Source: an uncultured Latescibacterota bacterium
Lineage (GTDB): Bacteria > Latescibacterota > UBA2968
DNA: 64,000 nucleotides
Direction of reading: 5' to 3'
Assembly: GCA_958295785.1 (NCBI GenBank)
Contig: OY282377.1
Coordinates: 3,722,896-3,786,895, forward strand
Both the position numbers and the translations under genes were made by a program. Under the pieces are notes generated by a model that searched no databases, was not told where the DNA came from, and was given only the letters and a program-made list of their open reading frames with translations. Shown here piece after piece: positions 38,503 through 46,676 of this stretch (positions within the stretch are counted from its first letter, which is position 1; every line of letters starts with the position of its first letter).

Positions 38503-39812
38503 TGGCATCAAACGCAAGCCAACTGGTTTTTGATTTTTCCGGTCATGTGCAGCGAAAATCAAATGACTGCCCTACTTCCTTAGTAGAGGATATTAAAAAT
38601 TTCAATGCGTTTGGCAAAGAGACGATAGTGACTTCAACCGAGGCCGAACATGTGGGCGGGGATTTAGGACGCCATCGGATTCGGGTTGAAACGTATGTGA
38701 ACGAATTTTGGACCTCAAAACAACGGGCCGCAAACGCGCTCCACGAGATCTCGTACCGGGCGTGTTTCAAACCCCAACTGCCCAGGTTTTTTGTTGACCG
38801 ATTAACCGCGCCGGGCGACGCGGTCTATGACCCCTTTGCCGGACGGGGCACAACGCTCATCGAATCCGCGCTGTTGGGGCGCGTGCCCATCGGGTGCGAT
38901 ATCAATCCGTTGAGTTCAACCCTTACGCTTCCCCGTCTGCATCCGCCCACAACCGAGCAAGTCGCCGATAGGCTGTCGCGCATCGCTCTCGATGAAGGGG
39001 ATGAATATCCCGAAGAGTTATTGGTCTTTTACCATCCGGAAACCCTAAAGCAGATTTGCGCCCTAAAAAAATATCTGACAGAAAAAGCGCGCGGCGAAAA
39101 ACTCGATGGGGTCGATCAGTGGATTCGCGTGGTCGCGCTGAACAGATTGACGGGTCACTCATCGGGGTTTTTCTCTGTTTATACCCTGCCGCCCAATCAG
39201 GCGGTCTCGGCTGACGCGCAGCGGAAAATCAACAAAAAGAAAAATCAAACACCCCCATTGCGAGATGTCAAAACCATCGTCCTGAAAAAAACGCGCGCCC
39301 TTTTGAAACACTGCGACGACCACACGCGGGACACCTTGCGCCGCGTGTCGCATCGAGCGCAATTCCTCACGCAACCATCCGATAGCGTGCCCGAAATCGC
39401 GTCCAATTCCATCGCCCTGACCGTGACCTCCCCGCCGTTTCTCAATGTCGTCAACTACGCGCAAGACAATTGGCTCAGATGCTGGTTTTGCGGCATAGAT
39501 GCCCAATCCGTTCCCCTGACGATGCCAAAAAAAATTGCAGATTGGCAGCGTGTTATGACGCGGGTTTTTGCCGAATTGGAACGGGTATTGAGACCCGGCG
39601 GGTATGTCGCCTTTGAGGTCGGCGAAGTCCGCCGCGGCAAAGTGAAACTCGAAGAAGCGGTGATCCCGTGCGGGCTCAAGGCGGGCCTGATGCCCATACT
39701 GGTTTTAATCAATGCCCAGAAATTCACAAAAACCGCCAATGTTTGGGGCGTTGACAATGGCAAAAAGGGGACAAACACCAACCGAATCGTCGTTTTCAAA
39801 AAGAATGCGTGA
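38502..39812 (+). CDS. DNA methyltransferase, beta class (N4-cytosine/N6-adenine type)
   Basis: 436 residues. AdoMet-binding motif I DPFAGRGTT at 110-118 precedes catalytic motif IV TSPPF at 309-313, the beta-class order; SPPF favours N4-cytosine methylation. A target-recognition region lies between them (about 150-300), and RPGGYVAFEVGEVRRG follows. It protects host DNA against the upstream endonuclease. Start overlaps the endonuclease stop by 1 nt. The methylase is closer to the chromosomal G+C than the endonuclease. Confidence 0.88.
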   Translation: MASNASQLVFDFSGHVQRKSNDCPTSLVEDIKNFNAFGKETIVTSTEAEHVGGDLGRHRIRVETYVNEFWTSKQRAANALHEISYRACFKPQLPRFFVDRLTAPGDAVYDPFAGRGTTLIESALLGRVPIGCDINPLSSTLTLPRLHPPTTEQVADRLSRIALDEGDEYPEELLVFYHPETLKQICALKKYLTEKARGEKLDGVDQWIRVVALNRLTGHSSGFFSVYTLPPNQAVSADAQRKINKKKNQTPPLRDVKTIVLKKTRALLKHCDDHTRDTLRRVSHRAQFLTQPSDSVPEIASNSIALTVTSPPFLNVVNYAQDNWLRCWFCGIDAQSVPLTMPKKIADWQRVMTRVFAELERVLRPGGYVAFEVGEVRRGKVKLEEAVIPCGLKAGLMPILVLINAQKFTKTANVWGVDNGKKGTNTNRIVVFKKNA

Positions 39813-39860
39813 CCGACATTGATAAACGCGCCTTGTAGAAATGGGTGTTCCAATTTCTCT

Positions 39861-41912
39861 CTATGGAGCGGCGCAGGAGACGATGCGCCCGCCCGTGATT
39901 TTGATTTCGCCTTTGCACTGGAGGGCTTCAATAGTGATGTTGCCGTTATCCCATAAGATAGTCCCCGTGCCCATGGCCTCAATGTAGAGTTCGCCCTCGG
40001 GCACGCTGAGGGTCAACGGTTCGGGCTCGGCGCCGTGGAAGGCCGCGACGTAACGCTTGGTTTGGGGGCAGGCGAAGAGCCAAGCGGGTCGGTTTCCGCA
40101 GGTAAGCGCGGCGTTTTCGACTGCAATGCGACCCGTGCGGTTTTGACGGGCCAAGGGAGATTCGAGTTGGGGCCAGCCGAGAATGCCTTTGTGCGTCCAG
40201 CGTTTCTGGAGGTGCCATTCCAGCAGGTCGATCTGGATGCCGAGGGCCTGGTTGTCGCGGGCATATTCGACAGACCACGGTCGCGTTTTGCCCGCTTCGT
40301 ACGCGATGGGAGGCACCGCTTCGTCTTTGAGCGTGCCAGCGGCGACGGTCTGGACAAAGGTTTGTACATTGGGATAATCGGCGCGTTCGGCCAGTTCCGC
40401 ATAAAAACCGCACTGGGGTTTGCCCTGGTAAAAAGAGCCGGGATGGCCCTGCTCCCAGAAGGTTTTGGGCGGGCCGAGGTAGTTGTAGAGTTCGAGAAAG
40501 AGGTGGGTGTCGTGTTTGACCAAGCGCAGGGGTGCGTTGCGGCCCAAGTCCGTGCGGCCGAGGGGCCGAATGCCGACGAGGACGGGGCCCGCGGCGATGG
40601 CGATGGTGGCGGGTTCGGGAATGTCAAAGGGAAGGGTTTCGACTTTTTGGTCATTGACCCAAATTTCCTCGATTAGACGGCGGTCGTGCCAGCAGACGAC
40701 GGCTTTGGCGCTGGTTCGGGGCGTCATTGCGCCCAGGTCTTTGGGCGAATACAGAACAATGGCCCGGGGGCCGTCTTGAACATTGTGACACTGGCCTTCT
40801 TCAAAGAGGATCTGATCGTTGGACCGAGCAGGCGTCGAGCGGAACGATCCGAGCCAGTGGTCGTCGAGTACGTAGCGAGAATAGATGACGCCCGTTTGAT
40901 CTGTATCGGTTTTGTGGTGCGCGATAAAGACGCTGGACTGGCCCGCGATGAAGCGATTGGCCTGACTTCGCAGTTCGCAAGTAGAGACGCCCAGCGCGAA
41001 AGAGGGGCTGTGGTACGTGGTGATGCCCACGCCGTTTTCCGAGTCGGCGGTTTCGCTCAAAAAGAAAGCCTCCGGACGGTGGTTGAGGGCGTCGTCGAGC
41101 CAGGCGGGCAAAAGACCCGTTGCTATGTATTCGCGGAAGACGCCGATTTCGGGTGGGGTCTGGCAAAAGAGTGCCTGACGGTACGCGCGGCTAAAAGGGC
41201 CTGCCCAGCGTCCGGTGGGTGGGTGAATGTGCAAAGCTGCTGAAAGGCCAATTCTGGCACGCATGGTTTTGGCGCCCATGCGCGTGGGGCCGTGCTGGAC
41301 GAGTTCGCCGAGTTTATGCAGAACGCGCATTGCGACATCGGCGTAATTGGGGCTGTTAAATTCGTAGGCACAGCCGTTTTGAAGGGTGAAGGTCATCCAA
41401 GCCTGAAATTTCCGATAGCCCCTGTTTTTGAACGCCTCATCCCCGAGGAGTTCGCCGCCTAGGCAGGTGTTGGTGATGTCTTTGACCGCGATATTGGTGT
41501 AGCGCAAATGGACATCGATCCGGCGAATTTCTTCCAGGCCCAGACGGATGCTTTGGAGGACGCGGTTTTGCAGGTCAGCAGAAAGCGCGTTTCGGTGCGC
41601 GATCATCAACGGAATGAGTTGGAAAAGGCAGAACTGCACCGCGTTGAGGTCTTCAATGGCTTCGTCTTCGCGCTCCCAAAGAAAATTGCCCAAGTGGGGA
41701 TCTGCCTCATGGGTCTCTTGGCACGCGAGCACGGCATCGAGTACTTTTTCGGCCAGGTCGATATCTTCGCGCGTGCCATTGTCCAGAAGGGCGTTGGCAA
41801 ATTCAGCGGCCAGACGGGGCGCGTGATAAGTCTTATCGCCTTCCCGGCGGGCGAGCATGTGGGTTTCGGGATTGAAGTTCGGAGGCAGTGAGAGGGATTG
41901 CGTTTCGGACAT
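39861..41912 (-). CDS. large protein of unknown function, possible (alpha/alpha)-toroid plus beta-sandwich
   Basis: 683 residues from the ATG after TTAGGAGTTTGTG; no signal peptide. The first ~330 residues are helical with spaced Trp/Tyr-rich segments (GYRKFQAWMTFTLQNGCAYEF, YRQALFCQTPPEIGVFREY), then a beta-rich half (GVSTCELRSQANRFIAGQSSVFIAHH, VIYSRYVLDD). This resembles the layout of heparinase/alginate-lyase-type polysaccharide-acting proteins, but no catalytic Tyr/His set can be named with confidence. It could equally be a glycan-binding or unrecognised hydrolase. Stands alone on the minus strand, convergent with the methyltransferase. Confidence 0.55.
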   Translation of the reverse strand: MSETQSLSLPPNFNPETHMLARREGDKTYHAPRLAAEFANALLDNGTREDIDLAEKVLDAVLACQETHEADPHLGNFLWEREDEAIEDLNAVQFCLFQLIPLMIAHRNALSADLQNRVLQSIRLGLEEIRRIDVHLRYTNIAVKDITNTCLGGELLGDEAFKNRGYRKFQAWMTFTLQNGCAYEFNSPNYADVAMRVLHKLGELVQHGPTRMGAKTMRARIGLSAALHIHPPTGRWAGPFSRAYRQALFCQTPPEIGVFREYIATGLLPAWLDDALNHRPEAFFLSETADSENGVGITTYHSPSFALGVSTCELRSQANRFIAGQSSVFIAHHKTDTDQTGVIYSRYVLDDHWLGSFRSTPARSNDQILFEEGQCHNVQDGPRAIVLYSPKDLGAMTPRTSAKAVVCWHDRRLIEEIWVNDQKVETLPFDIPEPATIAIAAGPVLVGIRPLGRTDLGRNAPLRLVKHDTHLFLELYNYLGPPKTFWEQGHPGSFYQGKPQCGFYAELAERADYPNVQTFVQTVAAGTLKDEAVPPIAYEAGKTRPWSVEYARDNQALGIQIDLLEWHLQKRWTHKGILGWPQLESPLARQNRTGRIAVENAALTCGNRPAWLFACPQTKRYVAAFHGAEPEPLTLSVPEGELYIEAMGTGTILWDNGNITIEALQCKGEIKITGGRIVSCAAP

Positions 41913-41951
41913 CACAAACTCCTAATTGTGAAAAGCAACTCGTCATGAACG

Positions 41952-41982
41952 ACAAAGCCACTTCGCACGGAAGTGGCTTTGT
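41952..41982. terminator. hairpin between redoxin and upstream-unknown gene
   Basis: Perfect 13-bp inverted repeat ACAAAGCCACTTC (41952-41964) / GAAGTGGCTTTGT (41970-41982) with a 5-nt loop. Position suits termination of the redoxin gene, but no T-run follows on the minus strand, so it could instead be a processing or folding site. Confidence 0.5.
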
Positions 41983-42003
41983 TGCGTTTTGAACTGAACG
42001 CCA

Positions 42004-42636
42004 TCAAGAGTCTCTGTTGAATTTGATGCTGCAACCCAGGGCTTTGGTCTCGGGTATTGAAACGGCTTTTCCAGCCAACAATGCGTCGAGTGCGTCTTTG
42101 AGATAGGCCGCTTCCACAGCGTTGGCATCCGAGGCATTGTCGTCTATGGCGCCGCGGTAAACGAGCCTGCCGTCGGCATGAAAGAGAAAGACCTCGGGCG
42201 TGCGACTGGCGCCAAAGGCGCGGGCAACTCGAGATGTGGAATCGGCGACGTAGGGAAATTCGTAAGACAGACTATCGGCGCGGGCGACCATTTCGTCAAA
42301 GCCATCTTCCGAAACGCGGGCGGGATCGTTGGGATTGATCACCATGACGCCAAAGCCCTTGTTGCGATACGCATTGCCAATACTGGCGACGCGGCGTTCC
42401 CACTTGACCGCCCACGGGCAGGAGTTGCACGAAAAAATGACCAGCGTGCCTTTCTCGCCCCGCACATCCGTCAAGGTGTACATCGCGCCATCGGTGCCTC
42501 TCATCTGCAAATCGGCTGCGGGTGCTTCTGATCCTAATGCGAGGGGTTCGCTGCCATCCGCTTTGGCATTGAGACCCATCGTCAAACCCATCGCTGCAAC
42601 GAGTGCAAGGGCTAAAGTGCTGTACAATTTACGCAT
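42004..42636 (-). CDS. secreted redoxin (AhpC/TSA-like) protein
   Basis: 210 residues from the ATG after AGGAGGATCCC. Signal peptide (LYSTLALALVAAMGLTMGLNAKA), then a thioredoxin-fold domain: LGSEAPAADLQMRGTDG, GTLVIFSCNSCPWAVKWE with Cys70-Asn-Ser-Cys73, and TPEVFLFHADGRLVYRGAIDDN (cis-Pro region). The CxxC suggests a periplasmic thiol oxidoreductase/peroxiredoxin-like role. It lies 31 nt downstream of the TlpA-like gene on the same strand, so the two form a periplasmic redox pair. Confidence 0.8.
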   Translation of the reverse strand: MRKLYSTLALALVAAMGLTMGLNAKADGSEPLALGSEAPAADLQMRGTDGAMYTLTDVRGEKGTLVIFSCNSCPWAVKWERRVASIGNAYRNKGFGVMVINPNDPARVSEDGFDEMVARADSLSYEFPYVADSTSRVARAFGASRTPEVFLFHADGRLVYRGAIDDNASDANAVEAAYLKDALDALLAGKAVSIPETKALGCSIKFNRDS

Positions 42637-42667
42637 GGGATCCTCCTGTTGGTTGGGGGTGGGTACA

Positions 42668-43156
42668 TCAATGGGGCAACACATCGCGTATTTTCTTTTC
42701 CAATTGTTCGCGCGAGGCTTTTCCGATCCAAAAATGGCGTTTCTCGCCCTCGCCGTCGTATATCCATGTGGCGGGCATTGCGCCCGACCAGTTGGGGTCT
42801 AATGTATTGATGAATGCCCTGTCGTCGCTCAATTTGAGATAGGTCGGAAAATCCACGCCTTGGGTTTTGAGAAAAGCACGCGCGTCATCGGCTTGGTCTT
42901 CAAAATCGACAGAAACAAAAACGACCCTCAAACCCCGACTTTTGTACTGCTGATAAACCGCCATAATATCGGGAAATTCTTCCACACATGGCACACACCA
43001 AGTCGCCCAGACATTGACGAGAACAACATTGGCATTGGCATTTTTGATCACATCCAGGACCTCTGCCGCAGTCGCAGGGATGAGTTGGAGATCGGTTTGC
43101 GATGCGTCACAACTCAAAAAGAGAAACGCGAGAAAGACAAAGCATTTCCGTTTCAA
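42668..43156 (-). CDS. TlpA/ResA-like thioredoxin-fold lipoprotein
   Basis: 162 residues. Lipoprotein signal ends LFLSC (Cys16). VVLVNVWATWCVPCVEEFP holds the Cys54-Val-Pro-Cys57 redox centre, with MPATWIYDGEGE giving the cis-Pro loop. TlpA/ResA proteins reduce periplasmic disulfides, often for cytochrome c maturation; no cytochrome genes are adjacent. Upstream of and probably cotranscribed with the redoxin gene. Confidence 0.85.
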   Translation of the reverse strand: MKRKCFVFLAFLFLSCDASQTDLQLIPATAAEVLDVIKNANANVVLVNVWATWCVPCVEEFPDIMAVYQQYKSRGLRVVFVSVDFEDQADDARAFLKTQGVDFPTYLKLSDDRAFINTLDPNWSGAMPATWIYDGEGEKRHFWIGKASREQLEKKIRDVLPH

Positions 43157-43354
43157 AAAAGACCTCCAAAGCGAATCTACGAACGGGTTACAACTGACCG
43201 TTTCTCAGTTCATCAGCGGTCAGCAGTCAGCAGTCAGCAAAACAAGCAATCAGCGGTGGAGCGACGGGGGCTGATAGCTGATAGCATCTTGTATCTTCGG
43301 ACGGGCACAGGGACCACGCCCCGACGTTTCATCTGCGGATACTCACTCCTCGCC
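43157..43354. repeat. repeat-bearing gap before purE
   Basis: Contains CAGCGGTCAGCAGTCAGCAG-type short repeats (about 43213-43245) and a degenerate GC-rich unit (CGGACGGGCACAGGGACCAC, about 43297-43330). No gene seen. Confidence 0.6.
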
Positions 43355-43810
43355 TTAGCCCCCCTGCGCGTCTTTATAGGCTTGCAGGCGTTTTTGGATG
43401 CCCGCGTCTGAGAGCGCGAGGATTTGTGCGGCCAGCACAGCGGCATTGCGCGCATTGTCAATGCCCACAGTCGCAACGGGAACGCCCGGGGGCATCTGGA
43501 CAATGGCGTAGAGGGCATCCACACCGTTGAGCGCGCCCGAAGCGCATGGAACGCCAATCACCGGCAAAGTGGTATGCGCCGCGATCACGCCGGGCAGTGC
43601 GGCGGCCAAGCCAGCACCTGCGATGATCACTTTGAGGCCACGCGCTTTGGCCGCGCGGGCGTATTCTGCGGTGCGGTCGGGGTTGCGATGGGCAGAGCAT
43701 ACAGTAATGTCGTAGGGAATCTGGAGTTCGTCGAGAATGGTGCAGCCCTTTTGCATCGTGGGTTCATCCGATGAACTGCCCATAATAATGCCAATAACGG
43801 GGTCTGCCAT
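43355..43810 (-). CDS. purE: N5-carboxyaminoimidazole ribonucleotide mutase
   Basis: 151 residues from the ATG after CAGGAGATTTTT. Purine biosynthesis: moves the carboxylate from N5-CAIR to CAIR. Signatures: [12 protein letters not shown] at the N-terminus, [43 protein letters not shown] and [16 protein letters not shown]. No purK is adjacent; purD lies 11 kb away. An IS element is inserted just upstream (57 nt from its start), which may affect its promoter. Confidence 0.95.
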   Translation of the reverse strand: MADPVIGIIMGSSSDEPTMQKGCTILDELQIPYDITVCSAHRNPDRTAEYARAAKARGLKVIIAGAGLAAALPGVIAAHTTLPVIGVPCASGALNGVDALYAIVQMPPGVPVATVGIDNARNAAVLAAQILALSDAGIQKRLQAYKDAQGG

Positions 43811-43867
43811 AAAAATCTCCTGTGGTAATGGGTATTGCAAGACAAAAAAACTATCGGCTTTGTATAG

Positions 43868-44959
43868 TAGGACTTACGCATGCTGAGTTAAAAAAGGGTG
43901 CAATTCCGTAAAATTTATCACTTTGAGGAGGTGTCAATGCGCCAACCGACGCGTTTGGATTACTGTCAGTATCTGCTTAGCAGTCCCCTCAACGATACCC
44001 TGACCCCTTTCGCCGACCATAGCGAAGGGTTCAGTCATGATATGATCAACCGCTATCTCGCCGGTGAGCGTATCCCACCCCGCTTGGTGTGGGAACACGT
44101 CAAAGACCACATCGCGTTGACGCCTGAAGGCTATGTGATCTTTGATGACACGGTTTTAGACAAGCGACACGCACGCAAGATCGCGTTAGTGCGCCGTCAA
44201 TATAGCGGCAACGCCCAAGGCGTCATCAATGGCATTGGGGTGGTCACATGTGTCTATGTCCATCCGCAACAGGATCGGTTCTGGCTGATTGACTATCGGA
44301 TTTATGACCCGCAAGGCGATGGCAAAACCAAATTGGATCATCTCAAGGACATGCTCTCTGGGTTGGTCTATCAGAAGGACCTTCCTTTTACCGGGGTCTT
44401 GATGGACAGTTGGCATGCGACCAAAACGGTCATGCTACACATAGAGCAGATGCAAAAAACCTATTATTGTCCCCTCAAGACGAACCGGCGCGTGGACGAG
44501 TAGGCAGGCACAATCCCCTACCAGCGCGTAGATAGCTTAACTTGGACTCAAGCGCAACGCAAACAAGGCAAGTCAATTAAAATCAGAGGGTTCCCCAAAG
44601 ACCACAAAGTGAAATTATTCCGGGTGGCGTCTGCTGATAGACGCACGGCGTATGTCGTGACCAACGACCATGCTCAAAACGATTCTTCAGGGGTACAACA
44701 GGTGTGTCACCAAAGATGGAAAATTGAGCCATTTCACCGCGAAGTCAAACAAGTGACCGGGCTTGAAAAGTGTCAATGTCGGTTGGCACGCATTGTACGA
44801 AATCATATTGGGTGTGCGATGTTAGTTTGGATTCGACTCGAGCAGGTGGCCTATCAAACAGGACAAACCATTTATCAAGTCAAATACCGAGGGCTGGCTG
44901 ACTTCTTGAGACAACAACTCAAAGCACCTCATATTCCAATGGTGATTGCGTAAGTCCTA
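43868..44959 (+). mobile_element. IS701-like insertion sequence, 1.09 kb
   Basis: Perfect 13-bp terminal inverted repeats TAGGACTTACGCA (43868-43880) and TGCGTAAGTCCTA (44947-44959), flanked by the direct repeat TATAG (43863-43867 and 44960-44964), probably the target duplication. One transposase gene. The insertion separates purE from the third interspersed repeat. Confidence 0.85.
43937..44953 (+). pseudogene. IS701-like DDE transposase interrupted by an amber codon
   Basis: 338 codons in a single frame after GAGGAGGTGTCA. DDE residues are recognisable: FDDTVLDK (first Asp), LMDSWHATK (second Asp), KIEPFHREVKQ (Glu). Closely follows the pattern of cyanobacterial-type IS701/IS4-superfamily enzymes. 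A TAG at 44501-44503 (after NRRVDE) splits it; the frame resumes with AGTIPYQRVDSLTW and no shift. As TAG is a normal stop elsewhere in the window (for example enolase), this is most likely an inactivating point mutation. Confidence 0.85.
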
Positions 44960-44994
44960 TATAGGTGTTGTGCGGAGACTGCCCGCTGACTGCT

Positions 44995-45409
44995 TATACC
45001 AATTTGCTTTCAAGTTGTCCGTATCCTGCCTCCCATCAGGGAGGAATGAGAAATGAGGAACAGACTTACGTAAAGCGTTTGATTCTGCCTCCTTGTGGGT
45101 TGCCTTCGATGCCTTCGGCGACCGACTTTTTTTCAACAGCAAAAAAAGTAGGCAAAAAATGCCGCTCTCAAACGCCGAGAGGCTTGCACAGCGCAAACCG
45201 CTTTTGTAGCACTACGACATGCGCTGGCCTGCCAAGTGGGTTGCATCATGGCTGTGGGTTGCGAGACGGCCTTGCGCGCTGTGCGTGATGGTTTTGTCTG
45301 ATGGTCTTTTGGGATGGCCTTGTTGCAATGGCTTCTTTGAATGACTGTGTAACGTCAAGGGAATCGGGTAGCATATCGCATCACATCAGGGCAACAGAAA
45401 ATCAATTTA
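44995..45409 (+). repeat. interspersed element, copy 3, right end cut by an IS5-family remnant
   Basis: Starts TATACCAATTTGC and ends at ATCAATTTA, where IS5-type sequence takes over, so the right terminal repeat is lost. Contains a perfect CCTCCC-ATCA-GGGAGG hairpin (about 45031-45046), the CCGACTTTTTTT (45122-45133)/AAAAAAAGTAGG (45141-45152) hairpin around CAACAGC, and the GCACAGCGCAA/TTGCGCGCTGTGC pair. Same orientation as copy 1. Confidence 0.8.
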
Positions 45410-45483
45410 GAAGCTCTAACATAAAGAAATCAAGCGTCTGAAACAGAGGAGTGAACACCCGCAGGAACGCCTCAAAGTCGGCC
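45408..45483 (-). mobile_element. IS5-family right-end fragment A
   Basis: About 75 bp starting TTAGAAGCTCTAACATAAAG. On the minus strand it reads DFEAFLRVFTPLFQTLDFFM, parallel to the C-terminus of the next fragment (IHEAFLSMGCSLICFRCLIS). Only the extreme end of the element remains. Confidence 0.6.
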
Positions 45484-45521
45484 TCTCACAAATCCATGTC
45501 AACCCTTTTTGTTAGGGACTC

Positions 45522-45835
45522 TTAGAAGCCCTAACAAAAAGAAATCAAGCATCTGAAACAGATGAGAGAACAGCCCATGGACAGGAACGCCTCATGGATG
45601 TCCGCTCTGCGCTCGTCGCGCACCCGCAGTCTGCGGAACTGCCGGAGCCAGGCCAGAGTCCGCTCAACGACCCACCGGTACGCGCCCAACCCGCTACCAT
45701 GCCCTGCGCCCCGGCGGGCTATCACCGGCGAGATGTGGCGCAAACGCAGGGCCTTCCGGTGCGCCCTCGAGTCATAGGCACGGTCCGCATACAGCCGTTG
45801 GGGTCTGCGGCGCGGACGACCGCATTTGCCCCTGA
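45522..45835 (-). pseudogene. IS5-family transposase, C-terminal fragment B
   Basis: Begins at the element end TTAGAAGCCCTAACAAAAAG. On the minus strand it encodes the C-terminal third of an IS5/IS427-type transposase: GRPRRRPQRLYADRAYDS, ISPVIARRGAGHGSGLGAYR and WVVERTLAWLRQFRRLRVRD (holding the catalytic Glu), ending in LICFRCLISFC. The N-terminal two thirds are absent. It abuts the 3' end of a methyltransferase pseudogene. Confidence 0.75.
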
Positions 45836-45866
45836 CCGCGTGCCCTGCGCTCTGGAGCCTTGCCAT

Positions 45867-46517
45867 CTATGGCCGCCGGTAAATCGCATATACGGAAGCC
45901 GCAAGGTAGTCGCGCAACACCGGCACGCGCAGCAATAGGTTGGAAAGTCGCCAGAGCGCGGGCCAGCGTTTCAGTTGCGTGTTCACAATCAGCCGTTCCT
46001 TTTTTCATCCCATTTCTTCGACGTAACGAAGAAACTCCGAAAACTTCATTTTGTTCAGTCCTTCTCGCGTATCTTCGAACGACTCGGCCTCATCCGCTAC
46101 CGGTCGCCAGAACTCGCGCCTGAGACGCATCAGCGCGTCTTCCGAAAACAGGACACCGGCCCACGGTATTCGGAATCTGAAGAACCGGTTCAGGTGGTCT
46201 CCGAACGGTGAATGAAACAGCGGGCCAAAGGCTATAATTATTACGCCTCCCGGACTTTTTGACTTGAGGACCCCGTCCATACGGCGGAGGCAGTCGCCAG
46301 GGCGTTCCACTTCTCCCATGCCGCACCCGACGTCCAAGTAGCGCATATCCGGCTCAATGGGAATTTCGTTGTCCAGTCGGCGATTCCATTTTTCAAAGCG
46401 AGCCGTCGCGGATTCGATGCCGAGATCACGCTCAAGCTGACGAAGCTCCTCCGCTTCGGGATGCCTGCCATGCGCGAAGGGCCGAAGCAACCAGTAATCA
46501 ATCGTCTTACCAAACAT
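45867..46517 (-). pseudogene. class I SAM-dependent methyltransferase, internally deleted and with TGG-to-TGA stop
   Basis: Start MFGKTIDYWLLRPFAHGRHP. AdoMet motif I (YLDVGCGMG) is followed at once by VERPGDCLRRMDGVLKS, so the ~80 residues normally between motif I and this segment are missing. IIIAFGPLFHSPFGDHLNRF and LFSEDALMRLRREF match the family. After FLRYVEEMG a TGA (46005-46007) replaces an expected Trp; the same frame then continues KKERLIVNTQLKRWPALWRL ... YLAASVYAIYRRP to a TAG at 45867. Two lesions make it a pseudogene. It probably belonged to a glycan or lipid methylation locus like the neighbouring envelope genes. Confidence 0.75.
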
Positions 46518-46676
46518 TTGGCTTCCCTCCCGCGAGGTCGTCTTGTTCTGTGTGTATAGCAGCATCGCCAAAGCGCGCCACAGATTATTCACTGCGAAAC
46601 CTTGTGGGCCGTTCCCGCTGCCGTTCAAGGCGGAACGCCACCTCCCAAGCGATGCGGCATCGGGGCGGCAGCACGG

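Noticed and set aside
43937-46517. Reassigned stop codons (TAG in the transposase and barrel gene, TGA in a methyltransferase)
   Set aside because: TAG ends enolase and the isomerase-like gene, and TGA ends many intact genes, so both work as stops; the interrupted genes are mobile or decaying.
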